From NCBI GenBank assembly GCA_038318385.1, contig JBBQCD010000008.1:1-64000 (forward strand): a stretch of 64,000 nucleotides of DNA, written 5' to 3'. The notes below the pieces were generated by a model that was not told the DNA's origin, did not search any database, and saw nothing but the letters and a program-made list of their open reading frames with translations. Position numbers and translations under genes: made by a program. Positions 36,606-46,651 of the stretch are shown piece after piece. This DNA is from Schlegelella_A sp038318385. Lineage in GTDB: Bacteria > Pseudomonadota > Gammaproteobacteria > Burkholderiales > Burkholderiaceae_C. Each line of letters begins with the position of its first letter. The stretch's first letter is position 1.

Positions 36606-37355
36606 TCAGATCACTTTCGCTTCGTTCTTCAGCTTGGCGACGAGCGTCGCGACGTCGGGGACCTTGATGCCGGCGCTGCGTCGCGGCGGCTCGCTGACCT
36701 TCAGCGTCTTCAGGTGAGACTTGATGTCGACACCGAGGTCCTCGGGCTTGACGATGTCCATCGTCTTCTTCTTGGCCTTCATGATGTTGGGCAAGGTCAC
36801 GTAACGCGGTTCGTTCAGGCGCAGGTCCGTCGTGACGATGGCCGGCAAGGCGATCTTGAGCGTCTCCAGGCCGCCATCGACCTCACGCGTGACGACTGCA
36901 TGGCCGTCGGCGATCTCGACCTTGGAGGCGAAGGTCGCCTGCGGCAGATCGGCGAGCGCGGCCAGCATCTGTCCGGTCTGGTTGCAATCGTCGTCGATGG
37001 CCTGCTTGCCAAGGATCACGAGTCCGGGTTGCTCCTTGTCGACCAGCGCCTTCAATAGCTTGGCCACGGCCAGCGGCTGCAGTTCGGCGTCGGTCTGCAC
37101 GAGTATCGAGCGATCCGCGCCGATCGCCATGGCGGTGCGCAGCGTTTCCTGACACTGCGTGACGCCGCAGGACACGGCAATCACTTCCGTGACGACGCCC
37201 TTTTCCTTGAGGCGGACCGCTTCCTCGACGGCGATCTCGTCGAAGGGATTCATGCTCATCTTGACGTTGGCGATGTCGACGCCGCTGCCGTCGGATTTGA
37301 CGCGGACCTTGACGTTGTAGTCGACGACTCTCTTGACCGGGACGAGTACCTTCAT
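36606..37355 (-). CDS. etfB: Electron transfer flavoprotein beta subunit
   Basis: EtfB is the AMP-binding subunit of ETF. The 249-residue protein starts MKVLVPVKRVVDYNVKVRV and shows the conserved NPFDEIAVEEAVRLKEKG, GKQAIDDDCNQTGQMLA and DLRLNEPRYVTLPNIMKAKKK segments. The last contains the stretch that recognises acyl-CoA dehydrogenases. It is the first gene of etfBA. A palindromic operator-like site lies 82 bases upstream. Confidence 0.97.
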   Translation of the reverse strand: MKVLVPVKRVVDYNVKVRVKSDGSGVDIANVKMSMNPFDEIAVEEAVRLKEKGVVTEVIAVSCGVTQCQETLRTAMAIGADRSILVQTDAELQPLAVAKLLKALVDKEQPGLVILGKQAIDDDCNQTGQMLAALADLPQATFASKVEIADGHAVVTREVDGGLETLKIALPAIVTTDLRLNEPRYVTLPNIMKAKKKTMDIVKPEDLGVDIKSHLKTLKVSEPPRRSAGIKVPDVATLVAKLKNEAKVI

Positions 37356-37436
37356 GCAGACAGCTCCAGGGGCGCGATGCGGGTCGCGGGAATTCTAGTT
37401 CCACCCCCTCGGTGGACCTTCGACCGCAAGGAGGAA

Positions 37437-37470
37437 TAGAACGATCGTTCTACTTTAACGCCGATCGTTC
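37437..37470. promoter_or_regulatory. Palindromic operator upstream of etfBA with partial repeat
   Basis: TAGAACGATCGTTCTA at 37437-37452 is a perfect 16-bp inverted repeat. The core CGATCGTTC at 37442-37450 recurs at 37462-37470, exactly 20 bases away, or about two helical turns. Such sites are typical of dimeric TetR-type repressors, and regulators of this class control acyl-CoA and ETF genes in proteobacteria. The regulator gene is not in the window. No convincing -35/-10 pair could be placed around it. Confidence 0.6.
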
Positions 37471-37638
37471 GCCAGTCTCCGCCTCGACACGAGTCAACGC
37501 GGCTCACGACCCGGGTATTCGCCTGCGCCCGGCAGGTCATCAACCTGGCAGGGCGGGGTCCGTGGCGATGGAGAGTCGGCGGAGATCGAATCGGAAACTA
37601 CAGGACTTTCCTGCCGGGAAAGCACTTGGCCGGACGGC

Positions 37639-37725
37639 TGGTGCCCGAGGCGGGACTCGAACCCGCACGCCTGCGAAGGCCGCAGATTTTAAGTCTGCTA
37701 CGTCTACCGATTTCGTCACCCGGGC
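37639..37725 (-). tRNA. tRNA-Leu (anticodon UAA)
   Basis: On the minus strand GCCCGGG pairs with CTCGGGC through one G-U, followed by A and encoded CCA (3' end at 37639). The anticodon stem GCAGA/TCTGC encloses CTTAAAA, giving anticodon UAA. The long variable arm of a leucine tRNA and GGTTCGAGTCC are present. It reads UUA and UUG codons. Confidence 0.97.
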
Positions 37726-37738
37726 CCGGTTGCGCGGC

Positions 37739-37744
37739 ATCATA
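37739..37744 (-). promoter_or_regulatory. Probable -10 box for tRNA-Leu(UAA)
   Basis: TATGAT on the minus strand (37744 to 37739) predicts transcription from about 37732, giving a 7-base leader before the mature tRNA 5' end at 37725. No strong -35 hexamer is visible. Confidence 0.35.
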
Positions 37745-37805
37745 GGCCGTCGGCGCGTGACATCGTCGTTGCTGCGGACCGCGCGTGCGTCCGGATGGCG
37801 TGGCG

Positions 37806-38051
37806 ATGAAGTCCATACTCGCACTTGACTACAAACTGCGAGACGAGATGGATGAAACCCGGTTCGAACTCAGCGATGCCGATCTGCTGCGCCTCCGCAA
37901 GGCCAGTGCACTCGCCTCCGAGCAGTTGAAGCAGGCCAAGCAGATCGTCACCGATGGCGGGTTCGCCGGTCCCGGAGCGGGGCCGCTGCTGATCGCGGCA
38001 GTGCTTCAGGCGATGGCCACGAACTGCCTGATCGACGCCGAGCGCCGATAG
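37806..38051 (+). CDS. Small hypothetical protein
   Basis: I do not recognise a family. The 81-residue product starts MKSILALDYKLRDEMDETRFE, with an acidic N-terminal half predicted helical (SDADLLRLRKASALASEQLKQA). A short hydrophobic stretch, GPLLIAAVLQAMATNCLI, sits near the C-terminus. Codon usage is like the neighbours. It lies between tRNA-Leu(UAA) and a convergent small gene. A longer start at 37785 (GTG-type) is possible. It could be spurious, but composition and the helical pattern look genuine. Confidence 0.5.
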   Translation: MKSILALDYKLRDEMDETRFELSDADLLRLRKASALASEQLKQAKQIVTDGGFAGPGAGPLLIAAVLQAMATNCLIDAERR

Positions 38052-38083
38052 AGGGCCCGCCCTCGAGGTCGCGCATCGCGCGA

Positions 38084-38266
38084 CTACTCGTTCGGATTGT
38101 TGCCCTGCAGTCCGTGCGCGGCCTTGTACGCCATGTGCACGGCGTCGAGGCGATCGATGACGAGCTGCACCGCAGCCATGTCCTTGACAGGCGCTGCCAG
38201 CAGCCGCTGCAACTCGGCGCGAAGGCGGTCGTATTCGGCAGCCAGGGTATCGGGAGACATCGTCAT
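38084..38266 (-). CDS. Small helical hypothetical protein
   Basis: This 60-residue product (MTMSPDTLAAEYDRLRAELQRLL at its start, read as two parts) is predicted as two amphipathic helices with heptad-like leucines. It ends HGLQGNNPNE. No family is recognised. Starts at 38266 and 38260 are both ATG. It converges on the other small gene with a 32-base gap. The regular hydrophobic spacing suggests a real protein, but nothing else confirms it. Confidence 0.45.
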   Translation of the reverse strand: MTMSPDTLAAEYDRLRAELQRLLAAPVKDMAAVQLVIDRLDAVHMAYKAAHGLQGNNPNE

Positions 38267-38331
38267 CGGATTCGTTGCGACGGGGCCGTATGGCGGTGAA
38301 GAGTTCCGACTTTCCGACTCACTGGAGTGGA

Positions 38332-38405
38332 TGGAGGCGCGGCCCGGAGTCGAACCGGGCTGAACGGATTTGCAATCCGGTGCATAACCGCTTTGCTACC
38401 GCGCC
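38332..38405 (-). tRNA. tRNA-Cys (anticodon GCA)
   Basis: The minus-strand acceptor stem GGCGCGG/CCGCGCC is followed by U73 and encoded CCA. U73 is a cysteine identity base. The anticodon loop TTGCAAA gives GCA. Length 74. It forms the tRNA-Gly, tRNA-Cys pair seen in many betaproteobacteria, with a terminator between the two here. Confidence 0.97.
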
Positions 38406-38460
38406 ATCGATATCGAGACAGGTGCCACGGCGCAGCCAGCACGCACTCTGGACCGTCCGC

Positions 38461-38486
38461 AAAAAAAAAGAAGCCGGTAGCTTCTT
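38461..38486 (-). terminator. Intrinsic terminator after tRNA-Gly
   Basis: AAGAAGC at 38468-38474 pairs with GCTTCTT at 38480-38486 around a CGGTA loop. In the minus direction it is followed by a T run (38461-38469). It lies 9 bases after the tRNA-Gly CCA end, so tRNA-Cys probably needs some readthrough or its own promoter. Confidence 0.85.
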
Positions 38487-38494
38487 CTTAGATT

Positions 38495-38570
38495 TGGAGC
38501 GGGAGACGAGACTCGAACTCGCGACCTCAACCTTGGCAAGGTTGCGCTCTACCAACTGAGCTACTCCCGC
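38495..38570 (-). tRNA. tRNA-Gly (anticodon GCC)
   Basis: The minus-strand acceptor stem GCGGGAG/CTCCCGC is followed by U73 and encoded CCA. The anticodon stem AACCT/AGGTT encloses TGCCA, giving GCC, which reads GGC and GGU. Length 76. A perfect TATAAT at 38605-38610 lies upstream. Confidence 0.97.
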
Positions 38571-38604
38571 AGATTCGCAGCTCTTGTTGACGCCGCGAGC
38601 CGAG

Positions 38605-38610
38605 ATTATA
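38605..38610 (-). promoter_or_regulatory. -10 box for tRNA-Gly
   Basis: A perfect TATAAT on the minus strand (38610 to 38605) predicts a transcript from about 38598, 28 bases before the mature tRNA. The -35 position falls in the stem of the lon terminator (TGCCGG) and is a poor match. Confidence 0.5.
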
Positions 38611-38615
38611 GGGGC

Positions 38616-38643
38616 AAAAAAAGGAGGCCGGCACGAGGCCGGC
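38616..38643 (-). terminator. Intrinsic terminator after lon
   Basis: Two copies of self-complementary GCCGGC (38627-38632 and 38638-38643) can form a 6-bp stem around ACGAG. In the lon direction they are followed by CTCC and TTTTTTT (38616-38622). It lies 7 bases after the lon stop. The 4-base spacer before the T run makes it less than ideal. Confidence 0.6.
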
Positions 38644-38649
38644 GCTTCT

Positions 38650-41082
<2,433 letters not shown>

Positions 41083-41106
41083 GTGAAACCTCTCTTTCTC
41101 AAGCCG

Positions 41107-41135
41107 AAGTAGGGGCTCGAGGGGTCAATTGCAAG
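41107..41135 (-). promoter_or_regulatory. Candidate sigma-32-type promoter for lon
   Basis: On the minus strand CTTGCAA (41135 to 41129) is followed after 13 bases by CCCCTACTT (41115 to 41107). The heat-shock consensus is CTTGAAA, a 13-15 base gap and CCCCATnT. It lies 25 bases from the lon ATG and inside the clpX-lon gap. The match is imperfect and the call is tentative. Confidence 0.4.
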
Positions 41136-41197
41136 GCGGTGGCTTCAGGGTGCATCCGGGAAGAGTCCCGACCCCGAGGGTGGAAGGGTTCAAGGCC

Positions 41198-42466
41198 TCA
41201 GGCGCTGAACTTGGCCTGCTCGCGATAAACCAGCAGCGGTTTGGCTTCGTCTTCGATCGTGTGCTCGTCCAGGACCACCTTGGCCACGCCGTCGAGTGTC
41301 GGCAGCTCGAACATGGTGTCGATGAGCGACTGCTCCATGATCGAGCGCAGCCCTCGGGCGCCGATCTTGCGCGCCAGCGCCTTGCGCGCGATCGCCGCGA
41401 GCGCCGACGGCCGGATCTCGAGCTCGACGCCATCCATCGCGAAGAGCTTCTGGTACTGCTTGACGAGCGCGTTCTTCGGCTCGGTGAGGATGCGGACCAG
41501 CGCGTCGTCGGTCAGTTCGCCGAGGGTGGCGACGACCGGTAGCCGGCCGACGAGTTCGGGGATGATCCCGAACTTGATCAGGTCCTCGGGCTCGACGTCT
41601 CGAAAGACCTCGGAGACCCGCTTCTCGCTCTTCGAGTGCACGGCCGCCCCGAAGCCGATGCCCGACTTCTCGGAGCGGTTCTGGATAACCTTCTCAAGGC
41701 CATCGAATGCGCCGCCGCAGATGAAGAGGATGTTGGTGGTGTCGATCTGCAGGAAATCCTGGTTCGGGTGTTTGCGCCCGCCCTGAGGCGGTACCGATGC
41801 CATGGTGCCTTCGACGAGCTTGAGCAGCGCCTGCTGCACCCCCTCGCCGGAGACGTCGCGGGTGATCGACGGGTTGTCGGCCTTGCGGCTGATCTTGTCG
41901 ATCTCGTCGATGTAGACGATGCCGCGCTGGGCCTTCTCGACGTCGTAGCCGCAGTTCTGCAGCAGCTTCTGGATGATGTTTTCGACATCCTCGCCGACGT
42001 AGCCAGCCTCGGTGAGCGTGGTCGCATCGGCGATCACGAAGGGAACGTTGAGCAAGCGCGCCAGGGTCTGCGCGAGCAGCGTCTTGCCAGAGCCGGTCGG
42101 CCCGATGAGGAGGATGTTGCTCTTGGCGAGCTCGATCTCGTCCTTGGTGCGGCTCATGTGCTTGAGCCGCTTGTAGTGGTTGTAGACAGCGACAGACAGG
42201 GTGCGCTTGGCGACGTCCTGGCCGATCACGTATTGATCCAGGCTTGCCTTGATCTCGCTCGGAATCGGCAGGTCCGACTTAGCCGCCTTCGCATCGCTCG
42301 CTTCGGCCGGCACTTCATCACGGATGATGTCGTTGCACAGCTCGATGCATTCATCGCAGATGAATACGGATGGACCGGCGATGAGTTTCTTGACCTCGTG
42401 CTGGCTCTTGCCGCAGAACGAGCAGTACAGAACCTTCTCGCTGGAAGAGCCTTTTTTGTCGGCCAT
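41198..42466 (-). CDS. clpX: ClpX, unfoldase subunit of ClpXP
   Basis: ClpX unfolds tagged substrates and feeds them to ClpP. The 422-residue protein has the N-terminal zinc-binding domain with C15, C18, C37 and C40, Walker A GPTGSGKT at 122-129, Walker B VYIDEIDKI and the ClpP-contacting loop IGFGAAV. It lies 129 bases downstream of clpP with a possible internal terminator in that gap. Confidence 0.98.
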   Translation of the reverse strand: MADKKGSSSEKVLYCSFCGKSQHEVKKLIAGPSVFICDECIELCNDIIRDEVPAEASDAKAAKSDLPIPSEIKASLDQYVIGQDVAKRTLSVAVYNHYKRLKHMSRTKDEIELAKSNILLIGPTGSGKTLLAQTLARLLNVPFVIADATTLTEAGYVGEDVENIIQKLLQNCGYDVEKAQRGIVYIDEIDKISRKADNPSITRDVSGEGVQQALLKLVEGTMASVPPQGGRKHPNQDFLQIDTTNILFICGGAFDGLEKVIQNRSEKSGIGFGAAVHSKSEKRVSEVFRDVEPEDLIKFGIIPELVGRLPVVATLGELTDDALVRILTEPKNALVKQYQKLFAMDGVELEIRPSALAAIARKALARKIGARGLRSIMEQSLIDTMFELPTLDGVAKVVLDEHTIEDEAKPLLVYREQAKFSA

Positions 42467-42518
42467 GAACCTGATTGTCCCGGGGGTAGGTACGTGCTGG
42501 GTCGATGATAGTTCAAAA

Positions 42519-42548
42519 GAAATCGCGGCCTTCGCTCCGAGAAAGGCC
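42519..42548 (-). terminator. Possible partial terminator between clpP and clpX
   Basis: GGCCTT at 42527-42532 pairs with AAGGCC at 42543-42548 around a 10-base loop. In the clpP direction it is followed by GCGATTTCTTTT, an interrupted U-tract. It might lower clpX expression relative to clpP. Confidence 0.4.
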
Positions 42549-42595
42549 CCGATCCCCTTGCTGTTGCTCGCGCGCCTCAGCGCCGCGGCTGGCGA

Positions 42596-43219
42596 TCAGC
42601 CCGTGGCAAGCGCCTCGCGCCGGGTGAGCACCTTGTCGATCAGGCCGTAAGCCTGGGACTCCTCTGGATCGAGGAAGAAATCGCGTTCCATGTCGGCGCG
42701 GATCTTCTCGATCGACTGGCCGGTGCGTTCGGCGTAGATCTTGTTGAGCTGCTCGCGAGTCTTCAGGATCTCGCGCGCGTGGATCTCGATGTCGGTCGCC
42801 TGCCCCTGGGCACCGCCGGAGGGCTGATGGATCATGACGCGCGAATTCGGCAGCGCGTAGCGCTTTCCCTTGGCGCCCGCCATCAGCAGGAAGGAGCCCA
42901 TGCTCGCGGCAATGCCCATGCACAGGGTCGAGACATCCGGCTTGATGAACTGCATCGTGTCGAAGATCGACAGGCCGGCGCTGACGCTGCCTCCGGGAGA
43001 GTTGATGTAGAGCGAGATGTCCTTGTCGGGATTCTCGCTTTCCAGGAAAAGCATCTGCGCGACGACGAGGTTGGCAGTCTGGTCGTTGACCGGACCGACC
43101 AGGAAGATCAGCCGTTCCCGCAGCAACCGGCTGTAGATGTCGTAGGCGCGTTCGCCGCGGCCCGAGGTTTCGATGACGATGGGGACCATGCCCAGGTCGT
43201 TGGTGTCCAGCGCGCTCAT
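42596..43219 (-). CDS. clpP: ClpP protease subunit
   Basis: ClpP is the serine protease barrel of ClpXP and ClpAP. The 207-residue protein has the catalytic triad S106 (GIAASMGSF), H131 (RVMIHQPSGG) and D180. The YINSPGGSV loop is present. The N-terminal propeptide is short. Start ATG at 43219. Confidence 0.98.
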   Translation of the reverse strand: MSALDTNDLGMVPIVIETSGRGERAYDIYSRLLRERLIFLVGPVNDQTANLVVAQMLFLESENPDKDISLYINSPGGSVSAGLSIFDTMQFIKPDVSTLCMGIAASMGSFLLMAGAKGKRYALPNSRVMIHQPSGGAQGQATDIEIHAREILKTREQLNKIYAERTGQSIEKIRADMERDFFLDPEESQAYGLIDKVLTRREALATG

Positions 43220-43248
43220 GTTGATCCTTGCCTGTTGCCCGAATGTTC

Positions 43249-43276
43249 AATGTAGGGGCGGATTATCGGGCGACAA
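43249..43276 (-). promoter_or_regulatory. Candidate promoter for clpP-clpX
   Basis: TTGTCG (43276 to 43271) and TACATT (43254 to 43249) are separated by 16 bases on the minus strand. Each matches 4 of 6 consensus sigma-70 positions. Predicted start near 43242, a 23-base leader. A GATAAT nearby (43266 region) is an alternative -10 without a matching -35. Confidence 0.35.
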
Positions 43277-43366
43277 GTCACCGGGGCCTTCGGACGACGC
43301 CGGCGCCGGGGCCGACTCGCCCCCGCACCTTGCAGCGACCTTCGTCGGCACGGTCACGGCGCGGGC

Positions 43367-44674
43367 TCAAGTGGCCATCAGCTCGTCGAAAGGCACGCTC
43401 TTGTCGGTGACCTTCGCTTTGGCGATGACGAAATCGGCGACGTTGTTCTCGACGACCACCGCCTCGACTTCCGCCATTCGCTGGCGGTCACCCAGATACC
43501 AGCGCACCACTTCGCTCGGCTTCTCGTAGCTCTGCGCCATCTCCTCGATGTGCGCCTGCAACTGGTCGGGCCGTGCCTGCAGGTTGTTGCTGCGAACCAG
43601 CTCGCCGACGACCAGGCCGAGCCGGACCCGGCGCTCGGCCTGCGCCTGGAACACCTCGGCGGGAATCGGGGCCGTTTCCGCGTCCTTGACGCCGCGCTTC
43701 TTGAGGTCGGCGCGCGCCATCTCGATCATTCGCTCGATCTCGCTCTCGACCAGCGACTTCGGCACTTCGAGCTCGGCACTCTTGACGAGGGCATCCATCA
43801 CGCTGGCCTTGTTGCGGGCGAGCACGCGGAACTTCACCTCGCGCTCCAGGTTGCGGCGTACGTCCGCGCGCAGGCCCTCGACGCTGCCGTCCGGACTGCC
43901 GAGCGACTTGGCGAAGGCCTCGCTGACCTCCGGGAGGTGCTGAACCTCGATCTTCTTGACCGTGACGAGAAAGTCTGCTTCCTTTCCGGCCACGTCCTTG
44001 CCCTGGTAGTCGGCCGGGAACTGCAGCGCAAACGTCTTGGAGTCGCCCGTCTTCATGCCGCGCACCGCGGCATCGAACTGCTCGAGCATCTGGCCTTCGC
44101 CGATGATGAACTGGAAGCCTTCCGCCTTGCCGCCGTCGAACGGCACGCCATCGACCTTGCCTTCGAAATCGATGGTCACCCGATCGTCGACCCGTGCCGG
44201 CTCCGCGGCCGGACGTTGTGCAAACGTGCGGCGCTGCTTGCGCAGGATGTCGAGCGTCTTGTCGATGGCCGCATCGGTGACGTCGGCAGTGACCCGCTCG
44301 ACCTCGGCGGTACCGAGATCGCCGAGCCTGACGTCGGGATAGACCTCGAAAGTCGCGTCGAACACGACCTGTCCCTCGGGTGCACCTTCCTTTTCGGTGA
44401 TGCGCGGCGTGCCGGCAACCCTCAGCTTGGCCTCGTTGACCGCCTCGGAGAAGACCTGGCCGACCTTGTCGTTCAGAACCTCGTGGTGGACCGAATACCC
44501 GTAGCGCTGCGCGACGACCGAGATCGGCACCTTGCCGGGCCGAAAACCATCGGCCTTGACGGTGCGCGAAAGGCGGCGCAAGCGCGACTGGACCTCGGCG
44601 CTGATCGACTCGGCTGGCAGCGACAACGTGATGCGACGCTCGAGCTTGTCGAGGGTTTCAACTTGGACGGCCAT
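43367..44674 (-). CDS. tig: Trigger factor
   Basis: Trigger factor is the ribosome-bound chaperone that meets nascent chains. The 435-residue protein begins with the ribosome-binding domain, where the expected GFRPGKVP signature is read at about residues 45-52. A FKBP-type prolyl isomerase domain follows at about 150-245, and then the helical chaperone arms. It lies 31 bases after tRNA-Leu(UAG), with no terminator between, so the tRNA and tig may share a transcript. The order tRNA-Leu-tig-clpP-clpX-lon is conserved in betaproteobacteria. Confidence 0.97.
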   Translation of the reverse strand: MAVQVETLDKLERRITLSLPAESISAEVQSRLRRLSRTVKADGFRPGKVPISVVAQRYGYSVHHEVLNDKVGQVFSEAVNEAKLRVAGTPRITEKEGAPEGQVVFDATFEVYPDVRLGDLGTAEVERVTADVTDAAIDKTLDILRKQRRTFAQRPAAEPARVDDRVTIDFEGKVDGVPFDGGKAEGFQFIIGEGQMLEQFDAAVRGMKTGDSKTFALQFPADYQGKDVAGKEADFLVTVKKIEVQHLPEVSEAFAKSLGSPDGSVEGLRADVRRNLEREVKFRVLARNKASVMDALVKSAELEVPKSLVESEIERMIEMARADLKKRGVKDAETAPIPAEVFQAQAERRVRLGLVVGELVRSNNLQARPDQLQAHIEEMAQSYEKPSEVVRWYLGDRQRMAEVEAVVVENNVADFVIAKAKVTDKSVPFDELMAT

Positions 44675-44705
44675 GATGTTCTGTATGCTTTCAGTGGTAA
44701 GGGGC

Positions 44706-44792
44706 TGGTGCGCGGGGCGGGACTCGAACCCGCACGCCGGTGAAGGCGTCAGGACCTAAACCTGGTGCGTCTACCAATTTCGCCACCCGCGC
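44706..44792 (-). tRNA. tRNA-Leu (anticodon UAG)
   Basis: The minus-strand acceptor stem GCGCGGG/CCCGCGC is followed by A73 and encoded CCA. The anticodon loop TTTAGGT gives UAG, reading CUA and other CUN codons. There is a long variable arm. A TAAAAT box at 44846-44851 might be its promoter, although the -35 region is poor and the leader would be about 46 bases. It is the tRNA needed for the CTA codon in the leuA leader peptide. Confidence 0.97.
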
Positions 44793-44963
44793 CGAGGCGC
44801 CGACTCGGGCAGGCATCCCGTGGCTGGCGATCCGGTGAGCGGCACATTTTAGCGGGTCCCCTGGCGAGCCGCGGAGCCGCAACTGTCCCCGCCGGATGCC
44901 CGACCTCCGACGGCGCCATGGCCGTGGTGCCCCGCTGCGGTGCTTGCATGGACAATCGCGGTC

Positions 44964-45818
44964 GTGGCTGTCGATCACTACGAGAACTTTCCCGTCGCCT
45001 CGTGGCTTTGTCCGCGACGCCTGCGCCCCGCCGTCGCCGCCATCTACGGGTTCGCACGCACCGCGGATGATCTTGCCGACGAGGGCGATGCCAGCGTGGA
45101 CGAACGCCTCGCCGACCTCGCCGCCTACCGGGCGGATCTCGAGGCGGTGCTCGCTGCCCAGCGCCCTTCTCCCCGCTGGTATCCGGTGTTCCACGCGCTG
45201 CGCCAGGCGATTGCCGCTCATGCCCTGCCGGGTGCCCTTCTGTCCGATCTCCTCGGCGCCTTCGAGCAGGATGTCGTCAAGCACGCCTATGCCGACCGTG
45301 CCGAGCTGCTGGACTACTGCCGGCGCTCGGCGAACCCGGTCGGCCGCCTGCTGCTGCATTTGTACGGTGTGCGTCGCGCCCAGGCATTGCAGCAGTCGGA
45401 CGCCATCTGCAGCGCCCTGCAGCTCGCCAATTTCTGGCAGGACCTGGGCGTCGACATCGGCCGGGGCCGGCTCTACATTCCCGCCACCGACTGCACCCGG
45501 CACCGCGTCGATCCTGCGGTACTGCGGCGCGGCCACACCGAGCCTGGCACCCGGGCGCTGATCGCCGAAATGGTGTTCTGGGCGAGGGAGCTGATGCTTC
45601 GCGGCGCCCCGCTGGCGCGCGCGCTTCCCGGCAGCGCCGGCTGGGAACTGCGCCTGGTCGTCCAGGGCGGCTTGCGGATCCTCGAAAAAATCGAACGGGG
45701 CCGGTTCCGGGTCCTCGAACACCGGCCAACGCTGCGCTGGTACGACTTTCCGCTGCTGGGCTGGCGCGCCTTGTGGATGAAGGCCTCCGTCGGGCCCGGC
45801 GTCCGCAAGATCGCATGA
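44964..45818 (+). CDS. hpnC: Squalene synthase-like HpnC (hydroxysqualene synthase)
   Basis: In the HpnCDE route, HpnC converts presqualene diphosphate to hydroxysqualene. The 284-residue trans-isoprenyl synthase-fold protein has the first aspartate motif in TADDLADEG (D35, D36, D39) and the second in NFWQDLGVD. The product starts MAVDHYENFPVASWL, typical of HpnC. I use the GTG at 44964; GTG at 44940 would add eight residues. No clear ribosome binding site is seen. It overlaps hpnD by 4 bases (ATGA). Confidence 0.92.
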   Translation: MAVDHYENFPVASWLCPRRLRPAVAAIYGFARTADDLADEGDASVDERLADLAAYRADLEAVLAAQRPSPRWYPVFHALRQAIAAHALPGALLSDLLGAFEQDVVKHAYADRAELLDYCRRSANPVGRLLLHLYGVRRAQALQQSDAICSALQLANFWQDLGVDIGRGRLYIPATDCTRHRVDPAVLRRGHTEPGTRALIAEMVFWARELMLRGAPLARALPGSAGWELRLVVQGGLRILEKIERGRFRVLEHRPTLRWYDFPLLGWRALWMKASVGPGVRKIA

Positions 45819-46651
45819 CCCCCGCCCAGTACGTGCAGGAGCGCGCGGCGCAGAGCGGCTCCAGCTTCTACTACGCGTTCCTCTTCCTCGAGCCGCAGCG
45901 GCGCGCCGCGATCACGGCCTTCTACGCCTTCTGCCGCGAAGTCGACGATGTCGTCGACGAAGTCAGCGATCCGGGTGTCGCGGCGACCACGCTGGCTTGG
46001 TGGCGCAGCGAGGTCGCAGCGAGTTTTGCCGGACAGCCGACTCACCCAGCGATGCAGGCGCTGATGCCGCACGTCCAGGCCTTTCGCATCGAGCCCGGAC
46101 ATCTGCTGGCTGTGATCGACGGCTGCGAGATGGACCTGCACCAGTCGCGCTATCTGGACTACGCCGGTCTGCAGCGCTATTGCCACCTCGTCGCTGGCAT
46201 CGTCGGCGAGGTCGCGTCCAACATCTTCGGACGCACCGAAGCGACGACGCTGGCCTACGCCCACACCCAGGGTCTTGCGATGCAACTGACCAACATCATC
46301 CGCGACGTCGGCGACGATGCACGCCGCGGCCGGATCTACATCCCGATGGCCGAGATGCAGCAGTTCGACGTCAAGGCAGCCGAGATCCTCAACCGCACCT
46401 ACAGCGAACGCTTCACGGCACTGATGCGGTTCCAGTCCGAGCGTGCCCATCGGACCTACGACGCCGCCCAGGCGCTGTTGGCAGACTCCGATCGACGCGC
46501 CCAGAAGCCCGGCCTGATGATGGGCAACATCTACCGTGCCTTGCTTCGCGAGATCGAAGCCGACGACTTCCGGGTCCTCCACCAGCGCGTCTCGCTGACC
46601 CCGGTGCGCAAGCTCTGGATCGCGATGCGCACCAACTGGCGGGGACGCTGA
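45815..46651 (+). CDS. hpnD: Presqualene diphosphate synthase HpnD
   Basis: HpnD condenses two farnesyl diphosphates to presqualene diphosphate. The 278-residue protein has aspartate motifs REVDDVVDE (D44, D45, D48) and NIIRDVGDDARRGR, and the conserved IPMAEMQQFDV segment. The ATG at 45815 overlaps the hpnC stop. The stop overlaps the hpnE start by one base, so the three genes are translationally linked. Confidence 0.95.
   Translation: MTPAQYVQERAAQSGSSFYYAFLFLEPQRRAAITAFYAFCREVDDVVDEVSDPGVAATTLAWWRSEVAASFAGQPTHPAMQALMPHVQAFRIEPGHLLAVIDGCEMDLHQSRYLDYAGLQRYCHLVAGIVGEVASNIFGRTEATTLAYAHTQGLAMQLTNIIRDVGDDARRGRIYIPMAEMQQFDVKAAEILNRTYSERFTALMRFQSERAHRTYDAAQALLADSDRRAQKPGLMMGNIYRALLREIEADDFRVLHQRVSLTPVRKLWIAMRTNWRGR

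Noticed and set aside
37540..37828. Small frames on both strands over tRNA-Leu(UAA)
   Set aside because: They overlap a well-formed tRNA and have no start context or homology.
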